Part shown: one piece after another, positions 10,684-17,623 of the stretch
How the letters are laid out: each line of letters begins with the position of its first letter
How positions within the stretch are numbered: the stretch's first letter is position 1
Source: Stigmatella erecta
GTDB taxonomy: Bacteria; Myxococcota; Myxococcia; Myxococcales; Myxococcaceae
Reading direction: 5' to 3'
Length of the DNA: 64,000 nt
Assembly (NCBI RefSeq): GCF_900111745.1
Contig: NZ_FOIJ01000013.1
Location: 124,001-188,000 of the forward strand
The notes under the pieces: generated by a model
Databases searched by the model: none
Told to the model about the DNA's origin: nothing
The model's input: only the letters and a program-made list of their open reading frames with translations
Translations under genes and position numbers: made by a program

Positions 10684-13600
10684 AGAACTCCATGCGTTGG
10701 GGGCTGCTGGCGGCCATGGCGGTGGCGGGGGTGGCGGCGGCCAAGCCGCTCTACATCACCGTGCCGCGCGCCTACGGTCCGCAGGAGACGGTGGCGGTGG
10801 ACGTGGCGTTCTCCAGCAAGGGCCCGGTGGAGCTGCGGGTGCTCAAGCCGGACAACCTGGAGGCCTTCATCCGCGCGCAGGGCGACCTGCGCCGGGCGTA
10901 CCAGGCCCCGCCGGTGCTGAAGAACCCGGGGCGGGCGCTCAGCCGCGGCCTCAACGCCGTGCGGCTGCCCAGCACCTACCTGCTCTACGCCTTCAGCCCC
11001 GAGTTCCGGGACACCGTCGCCCCGGCGCTGCCGCAGCGTGACGCCGACGACGTGGCGCCCTCGGTCAACCAGATGGTGGAGGGCCCGGACAAGCTCGTGG
11101 GCGTGCCGGCCGGCTTCACCGTGACGCGCAGCCAGTGGCTCAACCTGGACCTGGGCGGCACGGGCTCGGACTTCAGCGTGCCCGGCTTCTCCGCGTGGTC
11201 CGGCGGCGGCTTCCAGGAGCGCCGCGTCATGCTGGCGCCGCTGCCCGCGGGCACCTACATCCTCCAGCTCGTCCAGGGGAAGGTGGAGGGCCAGGTGGTG
11301 CTCGTCGTCACGGACCTGACCGTGCAGCTCAAGCAGACCGATGGGCAGGTGCTGGTGCGCGTGGCGGGCCGGGACCAGAAGCCGCGCGCGGGGGCGCAGG
11401 TGCAGCTCTACCTGCCCGCGGGCCCGGGCGTCTCGGGCAAGACGGACGAGCGGGGCGAGGTGACGCTCGCGGCCAGCGAGCCGCGGCTGCTCGCCACCGC
11501 CACGGTGGGTGGGGACACGGCGCTGGTGGACACGGACTTCTACTCGGCGCTCGCGGTGGCCCCCGACGTCTTCATCTACAGCGACCGGCCCATCTACAAG
11601 CCGGGCGACACGGTGAAGTTCCGGGGGCTGGTGCGCCAGCCGGACACGTTCCTCGCGCGGCTGCTCACCCCCAAGAAGAAGGAGGTGGCGGTGAAGCTCG
11701 TCTCGGCCGAGGGCCGCGAGGTGGCCACGCGCACGGCGGTGGACGAGTTCGGCAGCTTCCACGGCCAGGTGCAGGTGCCGGACGACCTGGGCACGGGCGT
11801 GCTGCGGGTGACGGCCTCGGTGGAGGAGCACACGCACCAGGGCGAGGCGCGCGTGCAGGACTACGTGAAGCCGACCTTCTACCTGGAGGTGACGCCGGAG
11901 CAGGAGAACATCGTCCCGGGCACGGCGCTGAAGGCCACGGTGAAGGCGCGCCGGTACGCGGGCGGGGTGCCCGCCGGCGCGCGCTACGAGGTGTTCCTCT
12001 ACCGCACGCTGGTGGATGCGCCCGCGTGGGTGGATGACGCGGGCAAGGGCGGTCAGGGCAGCGCGGTGACTTACGGCACCGCCTCCAGCACCGAGGGCAA
12101 GCTGAGCGTGCCCGAGCGCCTGTACTCCTCGGTGGCCGCGCGCGAGCAGGGCGAGGACCCCTGGTCGACCGCCGCCGAGTTCGACGCGGAGGGTGAGGCC
12201 GCCATCGAGATCCAGGTGCCCGCGCTGGCGGCGGGCGAGGAGCGGCTGCCCTACAAGTACTCGCTCACGGTGCGGGCGCGGGACGACCAGGCGACGTTCG
12301 CCAACGCCACGGTGCCCTTCTTCCTCTCCGAGGTGGAGGTGCTGGGCGTGGCGAGCTTCTCCTCCAAGCTGGAGAAGAAGGGGGCGGAGGCGCAGCTGTC
12401 CATCCGCGCCACCACGCTGTCGGGCAAGCCCTACGGGGCCACCTCCGGCGAGGTGGAGTTCGTGCTGCGCAAGGCCGACGGGAGCGAGAAGAGCCTGGGC
12501 AAGCGCCCCTTCACCACGGGGGCGGACGGCGTGCACCGGGAGAAGGTCCCCACCTCGGACGTGGGCACGGTGCTGGCGCGGGTGACGGTGCAGGACAAGC
12601 GCGGCAAGACGTGGTCGGGCGAGGAGTCCCTGCTCGTCATCGGCGGCAGCGACGAGCCGGTGACGAAGGTGGCGAACCTGACGCTGGCCTCGCTGTCCGG
12701 GGCCCTGTCTCCGGGGGACTCGGCGCAGCTCGTGGGCCTGCTGCCGGATGGGTGGGGCCCGGGCGGCCGCAACGAGGGCTCCGTGTGGATTACCTACACG
12801 GGGGCGGGGCTGTACGGCACGCAGCTCGTGAGCCAGAAGGGACTCACGCTGCAGCACGCCTTCCCGGTGGAGAAGCGCTTTGGCAGCGCGGTGTACGTCT
12901 CGGTGGCGTACCCGTCGGACGCGGGCCGCTGGGAGGAGCGCACGGTGGCCTACCGCATCGTCCCGGCGGAGCGGACGCTCACGGTGAAGCTGGAGCCCCG
13001 GCGCGCCGAGGCCGCCCCGCTCACCGAGCAGGTCATCGACGTGCGCGTCACGGACCACGAGGGCCAGGGCCTCGCCACGCAGCTCTCGGTGGGCGTGGTG
13101 GACAAGGCGGTGTACGCGATCCAGAACGAGTTCCGCCCCAAGGTGCTGGACTTCTTCTACCCGCCGGCGCGCAACAACGTGACGAACTTCTACTCCGCGG
13201 AGTTCCAGGGCTACGGCTACGGCGAGGCGCTGGCGCGGAAGATGGCGGGGCTGCCGGATCACGCCTTCGCCTCCATCAAGCCGCCGAGCCGCAAGGCGAA
13301 GGACCAGGAGCGCGACACGGCCTTCTGGCAGCCCAACGTGGTGACGGACCGGGAGGGGCGCGCCACGGTGCGCTTCCGGCTGCCCTCCAACCAGACGCTC
13401 TGGGTGGTGACGGCGGTGGCGGCGGATACCTCGGGCCGCTTCGGCGAGGGCACCGCGGAGTTCGCCACGCGCGGCGGGCTGAACCTGTACGCGGCGCTGC
13501 CGCAGTTCCTGCGCGCCGGTGACGAGGCGCTCGCCTCGGTGCGCCTGTCCTCGGGCCAGGAGGCGCAGGGGCCCCAGGCGCTGAAGGTGCGGCTGGCCTC

Positions 13601-15392
13601 CGGCGGGGTGCTCCAGGCGGACGCGCAGGAGCAGCAGGTGGAGCTGCAGAAGGGCGGCGAGCAGGTGCTTCCCCTGCCGCTCAAGGCGGGCAGCGCGGGC
13701 ACGGCCGAGCTGGCGGTGGACGTGACGGGGGGCAAGGAGCCCCTGAGGGACCGGCGCGTGCTGACGGTGCGGCCCGCGGTGCTGGAGGAGCCGGTGAAGG
13801 TGTCCGCGTGGGCGGGCGGCGCGCTGGCGCTGCCGGCGGCGGGCTCGGCCAAGCTGGCGGGCGTGGAGCTGGTGCTCCAGCCCTCGGTGGTGGACGCGGC
13901 GCTCACCAACGTGCGCGAGCTGCTCACCTACCCGTATGGCTGCCTGGAGCAGCTCGTCTCGACGACGGTGCCCAACGTGGCCCTGTTCCAGACGCTCCAG
14001 AAGGTGAACGCGCTGGAGAAGCTGGATCCGGAGAGCCAGTCGCTGCTGGCCGAGGCGCGCAGCCGCTCGGTGCAGGGCACCGCGCGCATCCTCGCGCTGG
14101 CGGTGAAGGGCGGCGGCTTCACCTGGTTCGCGGGCTACAGCGAGCCGAACCTGCCCATGACGCTCATCGCCCTGGATGGGCTCGCCTACGCGGTGGAGGC
14201 GGGGCTGGTGGACGGCAATGACACGCGGCTGACGGAGTCGGCGCGCTGGCTGGAGGCGCAGGAGAACCTGCCCTTCGAGCACGACGCGACGCGGGCCTAC
14301 GTGCTGGCGCGGCTGTACGGCCCCCGGCAGGCGGCGCGGGTGCGCGCGCTGGTGGAGCGGGCGACGGCGGGGGACCTGTACCCGCTGGCGCTCGCGGTGC
14401 TGGCGGCGGAGAAGGCGGAGGTGATGAAGGAGCCGGCGCTCAAGGCCCGCATCGACACGCTGGTGTCGGCGAGCAACGAGGGCTTCGTGCGGCTGGCGAG
14501 CCTGAACCCGGCCGCCGACGCCGAGTCCGAGGCGTTCTTCCGCTACCCGCTGCGCCGGGTGGGCCTCACGGCGCTCTTGGCCCACGCGGCCTCCTTCGGG
14601 GCGCTGGACGTGGACAAGGCGCGCCGGCGGCTGCTGGAGCACCTGAGCCAGCCGGACCTCTCCACCTTCGACCGGAGCACGGCGCTCCTGCACTCGCTGT
14701 GGCTCATCGAGCGCGACGCGAAGAACTTCAAGAAGCTCACGCCCCCGGAGGTGAAGGGCACGCAGAAGCCGGTGAGCTTCGTGCCCCGGGGCATGGGGCT
14801 GGTGGCCACGCTGGAGCCGGGCACGCGCTCGGTCGAGGTGGGCACCTTCGACGGGGTGGCCACGCTGCGCGCCACCTCCCAGACGCCGCTGCCGGACGTG
14901 CAGCCGCTCCAGGAGGGCATGAGCATCGAGCGCCGGTACTGGGTGCTGCGCCCCGAGGGCAAGGTGCCGCTGGCCGCCGGGGAGCCGGTGGCCCAGGGCG
15001 AGGACGTGTTCGTGGAGCTGCTCATCGATGCGCGCGGGGACAACAAGGCCCGCTCGGCGTACTACGTGGTGGAGGACGCGGTGCCGGCCGGCTTCGTCCC
15101 GCTCATCGAGGACAAGGAGTTCCGCGGGGCGCCGCACGCGCTGGGCCTGGCGCCCGAGGCGCTCAAGCGGCGGGTGCTGACGCCGGAGCGGGCGACGTTC
15201 TTCTTCGAGGAGCCGGCGCGGTGGAGCGACAGCCCGCGCACGGTGGGTTACGTGATGCGGGCCCAGTTCGCGGGCTCCTTCACCGCGCCGCCGGCCACCA
15301 TCGAGGACATGTACGCCGCGAGCATTCGCGGCCGCACGAAGTCGGATGTGCTGGCGGTGAAGCCCTCGCAGCAGGCGCGCGGGGACTGGTAG
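10680..15392 (+). CDS. yfaS: Bacterial alpha-2-macroglobulin, YfaS type, with thioester motif
   Basis: A 1570-residue exported protein with a signal peptide (MKNSMRWGLLAAMAVAGVAAA) and the long series of macroglobulin (MG) domains. YSDRPIYKPGDTVKFRGLVR (about 300-320) marks the MG3/MG4 region, a bait-like segment follows the middle, and QPNVVTDREGRATVRFRLPSNQTLW precedes the thioester-containing helical domain. GCLEQ at residues 1087-1091 provides Cys1088 and Gln1091 for the internal thioester. Bacterial A2Ms trap proteases that attack the periplasm. It is encoded with yfaP-, yfaT-, yfaA- and yfaQ-like genes, not with pbpC, so it belongs to the YfaS branch. As I recall, E. coli YfaS lacks the thioester, which makes the intact CLEQ here notable. 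There is no lipobox, so anchoring must come from a partner. Confidence 0.92.
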   Translation: MKNSMRWGLLAAMAVAGVAAAKPLYITVPRAYGPQETVAVDVAFSSKGPVELRVLKPDNLEAFIRAQGDLRRAYQAPPVLKNPGRALSRGLNAVRLPSTYLLYAFSPEFRDTVAPALPQRDADDVAPSVNQMVEGPDKLVGVPAGFTVTRSQWLNLDLGGTGSDFSVPGFSAWSGGGFQERRVMLAPLPAGTYILQLVQGKVEGQVVLVVTDLTVQLKQTDGQVLVRVAGRDQKPRAGAQVQLYLPAGPGVSGKTDERGEVTLAASEPRLLATATVGGDTALVDTDFYSALAVAPDVFIYSDRPIYKPGDTVKFRGLVRQPDTFLARLLTPKKKEVAVKLVSAEGREVATRTAVDEFGSFHGQVQVPDDLGTGVLRVTASVEEHTHQGEARVQDYVKPTFYLEVTPEQENIVPGTALKATVKARRYAGGVPAGARYEVFLYRTLVDAPAWVDDAGKGGQGSAVTYGTASSTEGKLSVPERLYSSVAAREQGEDPWSTAAEFDAEGEAAIEIQVPALAAGEERLPYKYSLTVRARDDQATFANATVPFFLSEVEVLGVASFSSKLEKKGAEAQLSIRATTLSGKPYGATSGEVEFVLRKADGSEKSLGKRPFTTGADGVHREKVPTSDVGTVLARVTVQDKRGKTWSGEESLLVIGGSDEPVTKVANLTLASLSGALSPGDSAQLVGLLPDGWGPGGRNEGSVWITYTGAGLYGTQLVSQKGLTLQHAFPVEKRFGSAVYVSVAYPSDAGRWEERTVAYRIVPAERTLTVKLEPRRAEAAPLTEQVIDVRVTDHEGQGLATQLSVGVVDKAVYAIQNEFRPKVLDFFYPPARNNVTNFYSAEFQGYGYGEALARKMAGLPDHAFASIKPPSRKAKDQERDTAFWQPNVVTDREGRATVRFRLPSNQTLWVVTAVAADTSGRFGEGTAEFATRGGLNLYAALPQFLRAGDEALASVRLSSGQEAQGPQALKVRLASGGVLQADAQEQQVELQKGGEQVLPLPLKAGSAGTAELAVDVTGGKEPLRDRRVLTVRPAVLEEPVKVSAWAGGALALPAAGSAKLAGVELVLQPSVVDAALTNVRELLTYPYGCLEQLVSTTVPNVALFQTLQKVNALEKLDPESQSLLAEARSRSVQGTARILALAVKGGGFTWFAGYSEPNLPMTLIALDGLAYAVEAGLVDGNDTRLTESARWLEAQENLPFEHDATRAYVLARLYGPRQAARVRALVERATAGDLYPLALAVLAAEKAEVMKEPALKARIDTLVSASNEGFVRLASLNPAADAESEAFFRYPLRRVGLTALLAHAASFGALDVDKARRRLLEHLSQPDLSTFDRSTALLHSLWLIERDAKNFKKLTPPEVKGTQKPVSFVPRGMGLVATLEPGTRSVEVGTFDGVATLRATSQTPLPDVQPLQEGMSIERRYWVLRPEGKVPLAAGEPVAQGEDVFVELLIDARGDNKARSAYYVVEDAVPAGFVPLIEDKEFRGAPHALGLAPEALKRRVLTPERATFFFEEPARWSDSPRTVGYVMRAQFAGSFTAPPATIEDMYAASIRGRTKSDVLAVKPSQQARGDW

Positions 15393-15396
15393 CACC

Positions 15397-17616
15397 ATGG
15401 GGTGGGCCGCCGTCACGGTTGCCCTCTTGGCGGCCACCCCGCGCTTTCTCACCCAGGGAGACGTGACGCCCGAGGACGCGCTGCGCGCCGAGGCGGAAGC
15501 GGCCTGGAAGGCGCTGGAGGCGCGGTATGTGGCCGAGGCGGGGGGCCGTCCCCCGCGGGAGCCGCCGCCCATCCGCCTCCAGCGCGGCGCGGCCCTGCCG
15601 CCGGAGCGCAACGCGCAGGGCACCCCGGGCCTCGTGGAGCTGCGGCAGAACACGCCGGGCGTGCTGGAGGCGCGGCTGCGCGTGGCGCTGCGGCACGAGC
15701 TGGCGCACCAGCTCCTGTGGTGGGCCTGCCCCGCGGCCTCCGAGGACCGGCTCTTCCACGAGGCCTTCGCGGTGGGGACGAGCGGCGAGCTGGCCGAGTG
15801 GCGCGAGGGGCCCTACCAATCCCTGACCCGGGCCGCCGCGGCGCTGGCGCAAGCGCCCCAGGTGGACACGCCCTCGGCGCGCAAGGCCCTGGCGCGCCTG
15901 CTCGGCGAGAGCCAGGGCTTTCCCCGGGCGCTCTCCACCCGGCTGCGCCAGTGCCAGGATGGGGCGCGCTGGGCCCTGCCCCTGTCCATCGACGAGCTCG
16001 CGGGCGTGGAGGCGCGGGCCGCGGAGCCGGCCACGGTGGTGGTGAGCCGGCACTCCGGTGAAGTGCTCCTCGCGGAGGGAGACGTCCGGCGCGCGCTGCC
16101 CTACGGCTCCACGCTCAAGCCCTTCCTGCTCGCCGGGAGCGCGGGGCCGCCCCCGCTGCTGCCGCCGCGCTCCGGCGTGCAGGAGTGGGCGTGCGGCAGC
16201 GCCCTGCCCGCCCGGGTCGACGGGCGCACGGCGCTGCTGCGCTCCTGCAACGGCTACTTCCTGGACTGGGCGGCGAAGGGGGGCGCGGCCGTGGACTTCG
16301 GGCCCTGGGGCGCGGTGCTCCAGGCGGTGGGGCTGACGGGCACGCCCACGGACATGGCGGATGCCATCGGCTTGCGCTCGACGTTGGCGCTGTCGCCGTG
16401 GGGGCTGGCCCAGGCCTACCGGCTGCTCGCCGAGGCCCGCCCCGAGCTGCTCGACACCCTGAAGGACAACGCGGCGCGCGGCACGCTCTCGGAGCTGCCC
16501 GCCTCGGCGGCCTACGCGGGCATCGCCACCAAGACGGGCACGGTGAGGGACGCGGCCAGCCGCCCCCAGTACGGCTGGATTGTCGCGGTGGACGCGGACA
16601 CCGTGGCGGTGGTGATGCGGCCGGGCCAGATGCCCCGGAGCTTCGCGGACGAGGTGCCGCGGGTGCTCGCCCAGGCGCGGCGGAAGCGCGGCCTGGAGGC
16701 GGCCCAGGTGCAGGTGCTGGGGCTGGTGCCGGTGCACGAGGTGGAGGCCGGGTGCCCGGGCGCGGGGTTCTCGGTGGCGGCGGGCGTTCCCCACGCCCTT
16801 CCTCCCGGGTTCTCGCGGCTGGACGGCCGGGTGGCGGGAGGGCCCGCGGTGTGCCTGGGCAGCCCCTGGCGGGTGCGGGCGCCCGGTTTACCTCCGGAGG
16901 GCCGCGACTACGCGGGCATCTTCACCGGCTCCCCGCCGCCGCCCTACCGTCCGCCGCCGGGCGTGCCCACCACCGAGCGGGAGCGCCGGGCGCGCCGGGG
17001 CTCGGACTTCGTCTTCCGCACCACGCGCCTCCAGTACACGGCGGGGGTGGTGGCGGCGGAGGATGCGTCGCTCCAGGGCGAGCCCCGGGTGGCGCTCGCG
17101 CGGGTGGCGGCGCACAACGAGCGGCACGCGCAGGGCCGGCACGGGGGGAGGCCCCTCTGTGACACCACGCACTGCCAGGCGTTCCTCGGCACGGTGCGGA
17201 TCAAACCCGAGGAGGAGCAGGCCCTGGGCCTGCCCGCGCTGCGCTGGAAGCAGTGGCTGCCCTTCTCGCAGGGAGGACAGGAGCCCTGGACGGAGCGCCG
17301 GGCCCGCGTGCGGGTGGAGGCGCTGCTCGGCCCCCGGCTGGCCTCGCTGCGCTTCAAGGACGGGCGGGTGCTCTTCGTCCAGGCCACCCAGGAGGCCGGG
17401 GAGACCTTCGACACGGCCGAGTCGAGGCCGTGCGAGGTGCTCCGCTCGGCGTTGAAGCTCCCGTCCTGCCCTCACAGGGCCGCGTTCGACGGCGCGGAGG
17501 TGGTCTTCGAGGGCAAGGGGCGGGGCCACGGCGAGGGGCTGGACGTGGAGGAGGCCAAGGCAAGCCCCCTCCGCAGCGGCGAGCTCCTGGAGCGCGCCTA
17601 CCGCACGCTGCCGTGA
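15397..17616 (+). CDS. yfaQ: YfaQ-like DUF2300 protein: HExxH, penicillin-binding and SpoIID-like modules
   Basis: A 739-residue exported protein, starting 4 bp after yfaS. Three modules can be seen. First, residues about 90-130 have HELAH (100-104) and a downstream Glu122 in FHEAFAVG, a gluzincin-like zinc-peptidase pattern. Second, residues about 230-420 carry S238TLK241, S283CN285 and K379TGT382, the SxxK/SxN/KTG triad of penicillin-binding transpeptidases in the right order and with plausible spacing. Third, residues about 500-735 look like SpoIID: YTAGVVAAED with the likely catalytic Glu555, CDTTHCQAF (588-596) and a terminal GRGHGEGL. SpoIID is a peptidoglycan lytic transglycosylase. 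E. coli YfaQ is assigned only to DUF2300. The protein may process peptidoglycan next to the trapped protease complex. Confidence 0.8.
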   Translation: MGWAAVTVALLAATPRFLTQGDVTPEDALRAEAEAAWKALEARYVAEAGGRPPREPPPIRLQRGAALPPERNAQGTPGLVELRQNTPGVLEARLRVALRHELAHQLLWWACPAASEDRLFHEAFAVGTSGELAEWREGPYQSLTRAAAALAQAPQVDTPSARKALARLLGESQGFPRALSTRLRQCQDGARWALPLSIDELAGVEARAAEPATVVVSRHSGEVLLAEGDVRRALPYGSTLKPFLLAGSAGPPPLLPPRSGVQEWACGSALPARVDGRTALLRSCNGYFLDWAAKGGAAVDFGPWGAVLQAVGLTGTPTDMADAIGLRSTLALSPWGLAQAYRLLAEARPELLDTLKDNAARGTLSELPASAAYAGIATKTGTVRDAASRPQYGWIVAVDADTVAVVMRPGQMPRSFADEVPRVLAQARRKRGLEAAQVQVLGLVPVHEVEAGCPGAGFSVAAGVPHALPPGFSRLDGRVAGGPAVCLGSPWRVRAPGLPPEGRDYAGIFTGSPPPPYRPPPGVPTTERERRARRGSDFVFRTTRLQYTAGVVAAEDASLQGEPRVALARVAAHNERHAQGRHGGRPLCDTTHCQAFLGTVRIKPEEEQALGLPALRWKQWLPFSQGGQEPWTERRARVRVEALLGPRLASLRFKDGRVLFVQATQEAGETFDTAESRPCEVLRSALKLPSCPHRAAFDGAEVVFEGKGRGHGEGLDVEEAKASPLRSGELLERAYRTLP

Positions 17617-17623
17617 GCGGGTC

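Noticed and set aside
9684-15653. A 1989-codon reading frame on the minus strand opposite yfaA and yfaS
   Set aside because: It is the GC-driven shadow of genes on the plus strand: low-complexity His/Arg/Ala/Leu-rich translation, no domains, and the plus-strand frames have clear family matches.
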